Part shown: piece after piece, positions 23,112 to 34,976 of the stretch | Position numbering within the stretch: position 1 is the first letter of the stretch | Layout of the letters: every line of letters starts with the position of its first letter | Source: Zanthoxylum bungeanum | Lineage: Eukaryota > Streptophyta > Magnoliopsida > Sapindales > Rutaceae | Length of the DNA: 64,000 bases | NCBI GenBank assembly: GCA_019454045.1 | Contig: SKCR01033652.1 | Span: 62,001-126,000 of the forward strand | Direction of reading: 5' to 3' | Made by a program: the position numbers and the translations under genes | Notes under the pieces: model-generated | What the model saw: only the letters and a program-made list of their open reading frames with translations | Told to the model about the DNA's origin: nothing | Databases searched by the model: none

Positions 23112-23177
23112 TATATAAACCCAATATATGAAAGGTTTTGGTGTAAAAATTTGTAAAGAATTCATTGGGTTTATATA
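23112..23177. promoter_or_regulatory. Inverted repeat carrying TATA boxes, 3' LTR copy
   Basis: TATATAAACCCAAT (23112-23125) and its exact reverse complement ATTGGGTTTATATA (23164-23177) flank a 38-bp spacer. On the element's own strand the right arm gives CTATATAAAC, a good TATA box. Confidence 0.65.
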
Positions 23178-24012
23178 GGTGCTCCAAAACCAATAAATTA
23201 ATTAAGAATCCGATGTGGGATAAATGCTAATTTAATCTTAGCCATTGGATCTTAATTTAGTGGTTTAATGAGATTATAAAACCCTAATAAGAGTTTGGGC
23301 CGAATTGGAATTCAAAACAAATAAATTTTTTTTTACTATTCACATTATTTATTTATTTATTTATTTATTCCAATTCCCAAAGTGCCCCTATCGTCATTCA
23401 CCAATCCCTAAGCCATTATGGAACCTCATAAATGATCTGTCCAATAATTAAACACATTGAACCATTTATGAACAATTCCTACAGCAATCATATATGTTGT
23501 TAAATTTATATTGTGCACTGTTAACCATTGATTTCGACTTTGTTGTGTGTGACCTTTTGGGTTTTCCTCAAGTTGGACATGAAATGAATCGTGATAATTT
23601 AATCGAACATAAATTATCCTCCGATCAGATGGTCGTTCGATTTCAATGACCAAGATTGACATCTAGCAACATGCCAAGGAACCCAAATGAGAAGGAAAGA
23701 TATATATACTCATTCTGTATGCGATTTACATATGATACGGTCCCTCGCCTAATTGTATCCCCACCGTTTGACCTAGGGTATGGAAAATGTCTACTCATAT
23801 AGTCAAAGGTATGATGTTGATAGTGTCATGAATCGTGCTAACCGAAGAATCTCACATGATTCTTCCGTTGCGGCCACAGTCTCAAGCACTGATCACACAT
23901 ATCAACCCGCGAACTGGAATACTACTCTTATAAGAAAATATTATCTGAGAGAGTGGTGATTCTCTGTTGTATATTTACAAACGTTATGTGTTTCAACAAA
24001 TGACCCAATCAT

Positions 24013-24245
24013 TAAGGGTGGCAATGGGCCGGGCCAGGCTTTTGCAAGCCCGGCCAACAAAAAAAGCTCGGGTCCGGAAAAGCCCGGCCCGGGCTTTTTT
24101 TGGGCCCAAATTTTAAAAAAAATTAAAAATTAAAAATATATAAATATAAAATATAGTTACACTATATACAAAGACAATTTATAAATAAATCACAAGTTTC
24201 ATTTATAAATAAACAATTTAAATGTTAAAAATGATACAAACATAT

Positions 24246-24281
<36 letters not shown>

Positions 24282-24342
24282 AAAATTTTGGCCCGGGCTT
24301 TTTCCACCCCGGGCCGGGCCGCGGGCTAAACTGCCACACTTA
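24013..24342. mobile_element. hAT MITE, 330 bp, nested in the copia 3' LTR
   Basis: Starts TAAGGGTGGCAATGGGCC, ends CTGCCACACTTA, with exact 8-bp TSD CCAATCAT (24005-24012 and 24343-24350). The empty site with one CCAATCAT is at 31576-31583 in the partner LTR. The ends are rich in GCCCGGGC; the middle is AT-rich and holds an (AT)n run near 24248-24280. Confidence 0.96.
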
Positions 24343-24904
24343 CCAATCATACCCTTATGACCGGATCTTTTGAACCGGGGAAGGAAAATGTCAAAGTTAT
24401 TGATCCACACATAAGATTGTAAAGACCTCAAGTCTAAGGACTAGTCATACAATCGATACATGAAAGTTCACAAACACATGGGATAAACATTACATGTGAA
24501 AAATTTCGGCAGTCAGTTCGATGGACACGAGTAACTCATGCATCCATGTGATACACCAAGCAGACGGATCTCCGCTAGTAGCCTATGAGATCGGTTACCC
24601 GACTGAAGGGCGGATCATATCATCATTCTAGTCTCTCCGCTTTGTGAACGCCCAGATTATTCACAAAACTATGACTAGGAACGTTTGAGAGTAATGATTC
24701 TCATAAGGCGTGTAAGCCATCATCTTATTACTCCAATGGCTTTATTACAGTGTTTGATGATTCATATAATTTATGTAAGACACGTATAATAAAGATTGTC
24801 ATTTTATTAATTAATGAAAATATTACAAATACATGTACATATAGCCATCCACAAGTTGGGTATAGGGCACATCCCTAACAATCTCCCACTTGCACTATAG
24901 CCAA

Positions 24905-25318
24905 CTAGTATGAATCTGGACACCATACTATTGGGGTGTGCCTATCATGCTTTTGTTGAGTCAGCCTTTTAGTCAGAGAATCTGCAAGATTATCTTTTGT
25001 GTGTATTTTCTCTATAATAACTTCTTTTCTCTCAACAATTTCTCTGATGAGATGAAATCGCCTGAGTACATGCTTGGATTTCTGGTGGGACCTTGGTTCA
25101 TTTGATTGAGCAATGGCGCACGTGTTGTCACAGTACATCGTGACGCCATTCTTTATCGCGGGAAACACTTCCAGCTCTGTGATGAACTTCTTTATCCGGA
25201 CTGCTTCTTTAGCTGCCTCAGATGCTGCAATATACTCGGCTTCAGTGGTGGAGTCCGCTGTAGTTGACTGCTTTGAGTTTTTCCAACTGACAGCTCCGCC
25301 ATTTAAAGTAAACAGATA
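24905..25318 (-). pseudogene. pol: copia RNase H, C-terminal part
   Basis: Minus-strand translation gives GGAVSWKNSKQST, STTEAEYIAASEAAKEAV, then MYCDNTCAIAQSNEP and HTKDNLADSLTK. These are the standard copia RNase H blocks with the catalytic Glu (TEAEY) and Asp (CDN). It is one frame away from the preceding segment, with the shift at about 25315. It ends close to the polypurine tract, as usual. Confidence 0.88.
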
Positions 25319-25834
25319 TCATGTTTGCGATCTGCTGTCATCCCTATCGGTCTGAAAGCTCGTATCACAATAACCAATGACTTTCATCTCAAAACAATCT
25401 CCGTATATCAAGAACACATCCTTAGTTATTCTCAGATACTTGAGGATTGTTTTGACAGTTGTCCAGTGTTGTTCACCAGGATTTGCCTGATATCTGCTCG
25501 TTATGCTAAGATCATAAGAGACATCAGGTCTTGTACATAGCATGGCGTACATGATCGATCCTATTGCTGAAGGATAAGAGATCCTACTCATACGCTCTCT
25601 ATCTAAAGGAGTATATGGACATTGCTCCTTAGATAATTTGATTCCATGACAAGTAGGTAAATTACCTCTTTTGGAATCTTCCATTTTGAATCTTTTCAAA
25701 ACTTTATCTATGTATGTAGATTGAGAAAGTCCTAACAACCTCTTGGATCTATTACGGTAAATCTTAATGCCGAGGATGTAGGCTGATTCTCCCAAATCTT
25801 TCATGGAGAAATTCTGAGATAACCATTGCTTGGT
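25319..25834 (-). pseudogene. pol: copia reverse transcriptase end and RNase H start
   Basis: Contains MKDLGESAYILGIKI, STYIDKVLKRFKM, YPSAIGSIMYAMLCTRPD and the first RNase H Asp in IGYCDTSFQTDRDD. Upstream, a single in-frame stop at 25835-25837 separates it from the main segment: the codons read NDIPMM, stop, ATKQWLSQ in one frame. It would remove template RNA during reverse transcription. Confidence 0.9.
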
Positions 25835-25837
25835 GGC

Positions 25838-27367
25838 TTACATCATGGGAATATCATTCCCGATGATTAATATGTCATCAATATATAATACAAGAAATAC
25901 AACATCACTCCCACTACTTTTCCTGTAAACACAAGGCTCGTCTACATTTTTGATGAAGTCAAATTCTTTGATTGTCTCATCAAATCGTATATTCCAACTT
26001 CTGGAGGCTTTCTTGAGTCCATAAATGGATCGTTTAAGCTTGCATACTTTATTATGACCATCCTTAGATGCAAACCCCTCAGGTTGTGTCATATAGACTT
26101 CCTCTACGAGGTTCCCATTAAGGAAAGCTGTTTTGACATCCATCTGCCAAATCTCATAATCAAAGTGTGCAGCTAGTGCCAGTAAAATTCGAATGGACTT
26201 TATCATTGCAACATGCGAGAAGGTTTCGTCATAGTCAATTCCTTGGATTTGTCTATAACCTTTCGCCACCAACCTAGCCTTATAGGTTTGGATGTTGCCT
26301 TCTGCATCAGTTTTACGCTTGTAAATCCACTTGCAGCCTATGGGTTTTATCCATTCAGGTGCATCCACCAAGTTCCAGACTTGATTCTGATACATAGAGT
26401 CTATTTCGGATTTCATGGCCTCAAGCCACTTGACTGAATCAATGTCATGCATTCCTTCGTCATAACTGGTGGGATCGTTATTATCAATGACCTGATCATG
26501 TTCCTCATCAATATGGAAACCATATCTTTCCCTACCAGACCTTATAAGTTCATAACCTTGTGGTTGTTCTGTCACTGCCCTTTTGAGGGGCCTGGGGTTT
26601 AGTTCCATGTTAGTTTGTTCTTCTCGTACCTCATCGAGGTTAAGTCTACTCCCACTATATTTCTTGAGAAGGAATTCATTCTCTAGAAATTTAGCATTTC
26701 GTGAGACAAATATTCTTTGTTCATTTGGGACGTAGAACACGTATGCTCTTGAGTTCAAGGCATATCCTACAAACTTACATTTAACTACCATATCATCCAA
26801 TTTGTTAGTTTGTGTGAGCTTAACATATGCGTCACATCCCCAAACTCTCAGATAACTAAGACTAAGATGTTTCTCTGACCATAACTCATATGGTGTTTGA
26901 ATAACAGTCTTGGAAAAAACTTGGTTTAGTAGTAGTGTTGCAGTTTCTAAAACAAGACCCCAAAATGAAAGAGGTAGATCCGTGCATGACATCATTGATT
27001 GGATCATATCTAATAATGTCTGATTTCTCCTTTCGGAGACCCCATTATGTTGTGGAGTTCCCGGAGGAGTCCACTGGGAAACAATGCCATTTTCTCTCAA
27101 GTAATCTTGAAATTCGTCGCTTAAGTATTCACCACATCGGTCAGACCTCGGTGACTTAATACTTTTATTAAGCTGATTTTCTACTTCAGTTTTGAAGTCT
27201 TTAAATTTCTCAAAGGCTTCAGATTTGTACCGCATAAGGTACACATACCCATATCGCGAGTGATCATCGATAAAGGTAATGAAGTAGGAGAATCTACCTC
27301 TAGCGGTGATTGACATTGGTCCGCATACATCAGAGTGTATGAGTTCTAATGTCTCTGCTGCACGCTG
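25838..27367 (-). pseudogene. pol: copia integrase and reverse transcriptase
   Basis: The longest intact stretch, about 510 codons. The integrase core shows Asp in FIDDHSRYGYVY, Asp in RSDRCGEYLSDEF and Glu in HNGVSERRNQTLL, the D-D-E triad. Reverse transcriptase follows with CKWIYKRK, YKARLVAKGYRQ, QMDVKTAFLNG and the active-site YIDD in VLYIDDILIIGND. The segment opens directly after an in-frame TGA at 27368-27370 (KGK, stop, QRAAETLELIHSDVCGPM), so the frame is continuous apart from that stop. It is bounded at the other end by the stop at 25835. Confidence 0.93.
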
Positions 27368-27802
27368 TCATTTACCTTTGAAGGGTAATTTGGTCATTTT
27401 ACCAAGTAAACAAGACTCACAAGTTCCATAAGGTTCATATTTGGAGGGTCTGAAATACACATCCTTATGTAGCTTAGTTAATCTTGTTTCATTGATATGA
27501 CCTAAACGACTGTGCCATAGAAGTGATTCATTGAGATTATTCGAGTTAACGTTGTATATATTAGAGGTTGAACATTCTTTGTTAATTTGTAAGACATAGA
27601 TACCATTATTCAAAATACCATCTCCATATTTTATTTCAATGAAATAAATAGAACATTCATTACAACTTATTAGGCATGAAAAGCCTTTATTACATAAATA
27701 ATAAATTGAAATGATGTTCTTTACTAGAGAATGTACATAAACACAATCTTCTAAGTTAAAACTAAACCATTCGGCAAAACTAATGAATAAGTCCCCACAC
27801 AC
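27368..27802 (-). pseudogene. pol: copia GAG-pre-integrase zinc domain
   Basis: Shows the HHCC zinc-binding region of copia integrase: LLWHSRLGHIN then CESCLLGKMTKLPFKGK. It overlaps the upstream gag/protease frame near 27751-27800, where a frameshift joins LPNGLVLT to LEDCVYVHSLVKNIIS. A TGA at 27368-27370 interrupts the junction to the integrase core. Confidence 0.88.
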
Positions 27803-28299
27803 AATGCAGCCAGTTTTGCTCCATTACCCATGCGTAAGTCAACCTCCCCATGACAGAGTCTCTTACTGTTTCTCAGGCCCTGCACATTGTTACACAAGTG
27901 AGTCCCACAATCGGTGTCAAGCACCCAAGTAGAAGGTTCAGAGTTTTGAGAATATAGTTCAATCATATACAACATACCTGAAGCATTGGGCTTCTTGGCC
28001 TCTTGGGCTTCCCTAGCTTCTTTGGCTTTCAAGGATCTGCAGTCTTTCTTCCAATGACCCTTCTTTCCACAAAAGAAACATTTCCTCTTTCCCTTTTTCT
28101 TCTCCACCTTACCATTGGGCTTTAGGTGATCTGGAGCCTTGGCCTTGCCCTTATTTTTCTTTGGGCCTCGTGGCTTCAGGTCTGCACCCGTAAACATGAC
28201 AGATGTTTTAAGCTCCGGTTTTAAGTCTTTTTCTGTTTGTTTTATCAGATTGTGCAATTCTGTTAAAGTAGCTTCTTTATTAGACAGATGAAACTGCAT
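27751..28299 (-). pseudogene. gag-pro: copia gag C-terminus and aspartic protease
   Basis: A lysine-rich linker precedes the CCHC knuckle CFFCGKKGHWKKDC near residue 75. The protease site reads WVLDTDCGTHLCN; the catalytic triplet, normally Asp-Thr/Ser-Gly, is DTD, so the Gly appears changed to Asp. The frame ends at 27751 by frameshift. Confidence 0.88.
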
Positions 28300-28808
28300 A
28301 ATAAAGTTAAAGAAGTCTTTTGGTAAGGACTAAAGAATTTGATCGTGACCTATCTCATGATCCATGATGAACCCGAGGTTGGCCAATTTTTCAATGTGGC
28401 CAATCATCTTAAGCACATGTCCACTAACAGATCATTCCTTATACCTTGTTTGGAATAAAGCAGATGACACTTGAAATCTCACGGTATGAACGGAAGTTTC
28501 ATACAACTCCTTCAAGTGAAAGATGATGGTTTGAGTATCCATATCTTCGTGAGCTTTCTGAAGTTCGTCCGACATAGAGCCAAGCATTTTGCAAACTGCT
28601 TGCTCATCATCATCGGCGTGTTTCTTTCAAGCATCAAATGTATTTTGGTCAGCATCTTCTGCGGGTTCAGGGGGAATGGTCTTTCAAGAACATATAAAAT
28701 CTTTTCTTGTCGTAAGACAATTTTAAGGTTTCTAAACCAGTCATTGTAGTTGTCCCCTTTGAGCTTATGCTCATCAAGGATGGAACGAAGTGATACTCTG
28801 TTTGCCAT
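28300..28808 (-). pseudogene. gag: copia gag N-terminus (UBN2-type)
   Basis: Begins MANRVSLRSILDEHKLKGDN and YNDWFRNLKIVLRQEKILYV, the usual start of plant copia gag. The frame breaks after about 45 residues; further gag signal (for example around 28400-28560) continues in other frames up to the knuckle segment. The polyprotein starts here, about 1.4 kb downstream of the 5' LTR. Confidence 0.82.
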
Positions 28809-28809
28809 T

Positions 28810-30190
28810 TGAATATTTATGAAATATTTTAACCCACATGTTAAGAGAGAATGTTAAAATTAGGAATATGTTTTCATTAATGTTTCATAATAACATGGCT
28901 TTTAATATTATAAAGTTGCTCCCACTCAACTGTTTTAAAATTTTAAGCAAATCGCATCAACCCCAATATGATGGATTTCTTGTGGGCAAGGATCCCATTA
29001 TCATCATTTCATAACTCCGACTAGGGCCGGTCATTATAAAATATGATAATTAGGTAGGTTCCCAATCAATTTATGATATAAATCACAATTCCTTGATCAT
29101 TGGGTTGGGCAATCAAACATGCCATAGCTTATGCTAATCCTTGTGGACACATAATCTTTGCCACTAAGTTATAAGACCACGCCTAAGGGTCACTGCTTCT
29201 TATGACTCAGAAAAGTCAAACCATTGTCAATAGTACGATTTAGGGAAAAATTGGTATTGGTCAGTCTGGTAAAGCCTAGTCCTGCCAATACGGTTTAAGC
29301 CATTTGGGTCTATACTTTACAATGGGAGGCAAATTTTAGACTTAAATTATTATTGAGGATTTTAGCAAGTTTAAGTGAATAACTGTCAAATGTATTCCTC
29401 CATTGAAAATTCCCCAGAGGGAGGGTGGAGAGAACTCTCTTAAATACCCTTACCTCTTAGGCTCTTATTGCCTTAGTGACAGGAATAAACAATAGATCCT
29501 CCAAATTAGTCCAACACTTTAAATATGCTTTAAGGTAAGCTTTGAGTAATGATTATCTAGATGTCTTCACAGCTTTTCCTTTGGCTATAAAAAGGTAGTG
29601 AGTGAAGGAAGACACCAAATCATTATCTAACTCTAGTAATACATTTGGTTAAATTAACTTTAGTTTGGAAATTTTTATTAACGCCTTGGTCCCACCCCAC
29701 TTGTATCTTTTATAATGTTTTTTATTATAACAAGTGATTTATATTTATTAGCCTTAAGGTAATAAATCTCTAAGTTCATCATAGAATAATTACTTAGCTA
29801 AGGTATAAATAATACCCTCTCTATTTCCTTAGAAAGTCTCTAGATGCTTGCACCCTAAAATAATCATGCCAATTCTAATCATACATAAAATCATCAAACA
29901 TATGAGTTTTAATATGTTGGAATTATTTTTGGCATTAAATAACTTTGATTAATATTTAATTATGATATTTCATTTTATTTTATTCAAATAAATTTATTAT
30001 TCATGTTTTTTTTTTACAGATGTGTGAACTTTAAATGCAATTTCACAATTCAAATCTTAACCAAATCATGCAAAACTTGCGCCTAAAGGTAAGGTCAGGG
30101 TGTTAGCTTTCCAATGAGCTTTTACACACCCAATTTCGAGTTCAAATGAGAGAGAACTAATCAAAATAGAAAACGGCACGCTGATACAAC
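28810..30190 (-). other. Long untranslated leader of the copia element
   Basis: 1.4 kb of non-coding sequence between the 5' LTR and gag. The end next to the LTR reads, on the minus strand, TTGTATCAGCGTGCC, a degraded match to the Met-type primer site TGGTATCAGAGC. I see no other repeat or ORF. Confidence 0.6.
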
Positions 30191-32116
30191 TATTGGGAAG
30201 CGGCCGCGAGTGCGCAGCGGAAAATTAAAAAATTATGATGCCGCTATCCCTTTGCCCAAGACCCATTTGTTTGATTATTCTACAAGACTAGGTATGTTAC
30301 TATATATTCTAAGCATAAAAACTCATGAAACATGCAAAGAACATAAACCTAAACATGCTAACTATCATAAGAACTCTAATTAAAATAAAGAAAGAAAAAG
30401 ACTTACTTGAACCGAAGACTCCTCAAGTCCTCCCTCCAATCTACAAGCTTTTCTCGAACTCAGCAAGCTCTTCCACGTTCCAAAAAGCCACCCAAGTGTG
30501 TGGCCTCCAAAGGTGCACACACCAAAGCCAAAACTCAACGGTAAGACTACGCCTTGAGTGCACGGGTATTTTGCCCTTGGTGATAGCCTAGGCAATACCT
30601 CAAAACTTTTAACTTGAGATTCCTTAGTCAATTAGACTTAAGGATCCTCAAAATCAGTGGCTTACTCTTAAACTTTAGAGTTGCTCACTTATATAAACCC
30701 AAGATATGAAAGGTTTTGGTGTAAAAATTTGTAAAGAATTCTTTGGGTTTATATAGGTGCTCTAAAGACAACAAAATTAATTAAGAATTCGATGTGGGAT
30801 AAATGCTAATTTAATCTTAGCCATTGGATCTTAATTTAGTGGTTTAATGAGATTATAAAAAACTAATAAGAGTTTGGGCCGAATTGGAATTCAAAACAAA
30901 TAAAATTTTTTTTTACTGTTCACATTTTTATTTATTATTTATTCCAATTCCCAAAGTGCCCCTATCGTCATTCACCAATCCCTAAGCCACTATGGAACCT
31001 CATAAATGATTTGTTCAATAATTAAACACATTGAACCATTTATGAACAATTCCTACAGCAATCATATATGTTGTTAAATTTGTACTGTGCACTGTTAACC
31101 ATTGATTTCGACTTTGTTATGTGTGACTTTTGGGTTCCCCTCAAGTTGGACATGAAATGAATCGTGATAATTTAATCGAACATAAATTATCCTCTGATCA
31201 GATGGTCGTTCGATTTCAATGACCAATGTTAACATCTAGCAACATGCCAATGCCCCCAAATGAGAAGGAAATATATATACTCATTCTGTATGCGATTTAC
31301 ATATGATACGGTCTCTCGCCTCACTGTATCCCCACCGTTTGACCTAGGGTATGGAAATTGTCTACCCATATAGTCAAATTATGATGTTGATAGTGTCATG
31401 AATCGTGCTAACCCAAGAATCTCACATGATTCTTCCGCTGCGGCTACAGTCTCAAGCACTGATCACACATATCAACCCCGTGAACTGGAATACTACTCTT
31501 ATAAGAAAATATTATCCGAGAGAGTGACGATTCTCTGTTGTATCTTTACAAACTTCATGTGTTTCAACAAATGACCCAATCATACCCTTATGACTGGATC
31601 TTTTGAACGAGGACGGAGAATGTCAAAGTTATTTGATCCACACATAAGATTGTAAAGACCTTAAGTCTAAGGACTAGTCATACAATCGATACATGAAAGT
31701 TCTCACAGACACATGGGATAAACATCCTATGTGAAAACTTTCGGCGGTCAGTTCGATGGACACGAGCAACTCATGCATCCATGTGATACACCAAGCGAAC
31801 GGATCTCCGCTAGTAGCCTATGAGATCGGCTACCCCACTTAAGGGCGGATCATATCATCATGCTAGTCTCTCCGCTTTGTGAACGCCCAGATTATTCACA
31901 AAACTATGACTATGAACGTTTGAGAGTAATGATTCTCATAAGGCGTGGAAGCCATCATCATATTACTCCAAGGGCTTTATTACAGTGTTTGATGATTCAT
32001 ATAATTTATGTAAGACACGTATAATAAAGATTGACATTTTATTAATTAATGAAAATATTGTAAATACTTGTACATATAGCTCATCCACAAGTTGGGTATA
32101 GGGCATATCCCTAACA
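30191..32116 (-). repeat. 5' LTR of the copia element
   Basis: 1926 bp, uninterrupted. It preserves the empty targets ACAAG (30443-30447) and CCAATCAT (31576-31583). The inverted TATA arms also occur here at 30690-30702 and 30743-30755, the second giving CTATATAAAC on the minus strand. The first base pair has changed from TG to TA. Confidence 0.93.
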
Positions 32117-32121
32117 ATATG

Positions 32122-34395
32122 TATATATTAGACAAAGACCCGAGATTTACAACGTAGTGCGCAGTTACAACGTAGTTTGTAATTGACATTAGGAAGTGTC
32201 ATTATAAGTTGTATATTCTCAAATAAAGTTCATAGTCAAGATTTAGTGACACAAGTCAGTTAGTAAAATCCACTGAGACCAGTATATGTCGTATATCAGA
32301 CTTTATCCTAATGAACTATGAGTCTCGGGAGACTCGTATAGACGTGTAGATGTTTATTTGATAAACATTGAACGACTCACTGAAGATTTCCTAATAGATG
32401 GTACACCAACGTCAATAAGAATCTTCTCGAGTTGAGTAGCATAATGATCTTTGACTTGCGATACCATTGTGGATATATGAGACATCCTCCACACTTAGAT
32501 GATAGTCACGTCACTGATCTATTTAGATCAGATCTCCGCCTGCTCGTTGGGTGTGGACCCACGCTCATGATATCTTGTGAGTATCAGATAGAATTCTCCA
32601 GTCCTGTGTACAGGGCACATGTATCATGTACGTATTTGCGATATAGTAAATCCATGGTCGTGGTATACTTCAGAAGCGAGTTCCGAGTGTTATTTAGAGA
32701 TCATAAATTTGAAAGTCAACTATATTATACCTAAGGGATTTGACGTTCCTATCTATATCCCCAGTATAATATTGATAGCCTGTGACGGATGGATTATACG
32801 TATGCAAGGACCTCGACTTGCATAGTTTAGCGAGATTATCTGTGGTCATCATAATTTATGAGTGGGTGAATTATGGACACGAAATTTGATTCTGTGACGG
32901 ATAAACCTACACTTAGAGAGTCCCACAATATGAAGTGTACTCGTAGAGTACTTGGGCAACGCGTTATGAATAATATCGATTATCCATAATACTTCATCGG
33001 ATTGAATAAGTTAATTCAAATCGTTTAACAGTTAAACGAAAAATTCATGCATAAGAGGCTTTTCGGTCATTTCCTAATTAATGTGTATTTGTATTTAATA
33101 TATGATTTTATTAAATATACATTAATTAATTGTCAAATGAGATATTTGACATATATCATTAATATATGTATTTGGATTATTTAAAGTAAATATAATATAT
33201 ATATATATATATATTCGGATATTTGTATTTAAGTATTTATTTAATTATTAAAGTAATTGAAATATAAAATATCTAAGTTGATATTTAAATTTGGAAATGA
33301 TTAAAGTGTAAATATTTGAATTATTTACATTTTTTGTTTAAAGAGAATAGTTATCAAATTGGATTTGATGACTTTTGGCTTGATATTTATTTTTGATGAA
33401 ATGAATTATCAAATGACTTTTTTGCCCCCCAAATTTCGGCCACTCTAGTATTTAAAGTGGAAAATTTTGTTTTCTCTTTCATAAGCTTACCTTGGCCGAA
33501 TATTACCTCCATGAAAGCTTCAAAAATATTTCTTGAAGAAACTTGTAGAGAAAGTGAAGAAATCAAGAAGAAAACTTAAGGAAATTAGGATATTTTGAGG
33601 TAATCTTCAATATTCTTAAGCTTGAAAATTTTGTTTCTTGTTCTTGAGTATCTAGAATAGTTCTAGGGTTTCTTCCTTTCTTAAATTTTGCGGCTTTTTG
33701 ATTTGGAGGATAGATTTGGGGGCTTGATGCACGTGTAAAGTAAGATTGAATAATATTAATGTAATATTAGTTCAATTTTATCAATTGATGACTTGTTGTA
33801 ACTCCAATAATTATTCTCGAGTTCTTCATTGGTGGTGGCTTTGATTGGTGTATATATTAATATGATTAATGTTGAGAAAAATGGATTTAAAGCATGAAAA
33901 ATGATAATTTTTGCTCCCTGGTCAGACCTGGAAATTCTAGATTTTTTGCAATGAAAATTATGATGTTTAAATGCATTGGATGTGTAATGGACATTAGAAT
34001 AATTGCCAGGAATTATTTCGGAGTGAAAATACGCAAAAACGGTGAAAAACACGTTACCGGGTGAGTTTCGGGCTTACCGGGTGACGGCTGTCAAACAATG
34101 AGTTGATCACTGTTTGGGCAGCCCATGAACTGCCCAAGTACTATTGGGGCTAATCTGAGTAACCCCCGAGTGTATTGGTTGGTCGGTTCGGATAAAAACA
34201 CGTTTTATGCTATTTTGCGGAAAATATTTTTGTAATCGTTTCGTGATGTTTCTAAATTAATTATGTAGTTATTTGATATCGAATAATATATTTATGTGAA
34301 ATATGAATGAATTATTTATATTGGATATTGAATAATTTATTCGATAAGTTTAAAATTTTTAAACTACGATTTCGCCTGAACCACGCCCTTCCGTT
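32122..34395. other. Non-coding sequence, possibly a decayed long LTR
   Basis: 2.3 kb with no ORF. Tracts such as GAGACTCGTATAGACGTGTA, a promoter-like stretch near 33430-33620 and a leader-like region to 34150 suggest an old long LTR cut by the copia insertion. I found no paired ends or TSD, so this is tentative. Confidence 0.35.
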
Positions 34396-34937
34396 GCAGC
34401 TTAAGAAAACCCCAACAGTTTCATCACCATCTACCTTCCAAACACAAACCTCTCCAATACCCTAAGCCTTCGAAGTTTTAAGGTGGAGTTCAAAGCTCCG
34501 ACACGTAAGTTTGCAGATTCAATTCACTGAGACTTCAGATGTTCTGAAGAAATCTATTTGGTGTAGGCTTATGGAGTTCATCGGGTAATTAAATTATGAG
34601 AATAGAGTCAGCAAAGTTGTTGCTTTAGGTCTTTCAACCATCTATGTAAGTTTTTCTCATATAGTGGATTTGAGTGATAGCCTATACTCAGAGTGGTTTT
34701 CTCTGAAAATAGTTTCCACTTCGTAAATAAATTTGTTTGTCTTTTGTTTACTTTCTGCAATTTATTATTGTGTTTGGTGTTTTACTTCAATTGACTTATT
34801 AGACTTAAGGGTGCTTGAAATCTAGTCATGGAAACGTTAACTTAAATGTATCTTAGATATATTAGGATTTTTAATTTTCAAATATTACACATATTCTCCC
34901 ATAGGTGTACATGGTCAGAATCTTTGTCAATTTCAAT

Positions 34938-34949
34938 TGGTATCAGAGC
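34938..34949 (+). promoter_or_regulatory. Primer-binding site (initiator Met tRNA)
   Basis: TGGTATCAGAGC, an exact match to the usual copia primer site, preceded by TTTCAAT as commonly seen just inside the 5' LTR. Confidence 0.9.
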
Positions 34950-34976
34950 CTGACATCGGTCATTGACCCGTCGTAT

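Larger units (their letters stand above)
20380..24880 (-). repeat. 3' LTR of the copia element, twice interrupted
   Basis: 4.5 kb long because it contains 20636-22863 and 24013-24342. Subtracting both insertions and their duplicated targets leaves about 1930 bp, matching the 1926-bp partner at 30191-32116. The interior side, reverse-complemented, shows the polypurine tract GCAAGTGGGAGAT. Confidence 0.93.
20380..32116 (-). mobile_element. Ty1/copia retrotransposon with nested insertions
   Basis: LTRs begin TGTTGGG (right copy TATTGGG) and end CCCTAACA; perfect TSD ATATG at 20375-20379 and 32117-32121. Gag, protease, integrase, reverse transcriptase and RNase H follow in copia order on the minus strand. 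The left LTR (3') contains two younger insertions whose empty sites survive in the right LTR. The polyprotein has stops and frameshifts, so this copy is inactive. Confidence 0.95.

Noticed and set aside
24248..24280. (AT)n run as an origin or regulatory site
   Set aside because: An ordinary microsatellite in the middle of a MITE, with nothing else to support a function.
25319..28808. Copia polyprotein as a functional gene
   Set aside because: In-frame stops at 27368 and 25835, frameshifts near 27760 and 25315, and a changed protease Gly mean the copy cannot make a complete enzyme.
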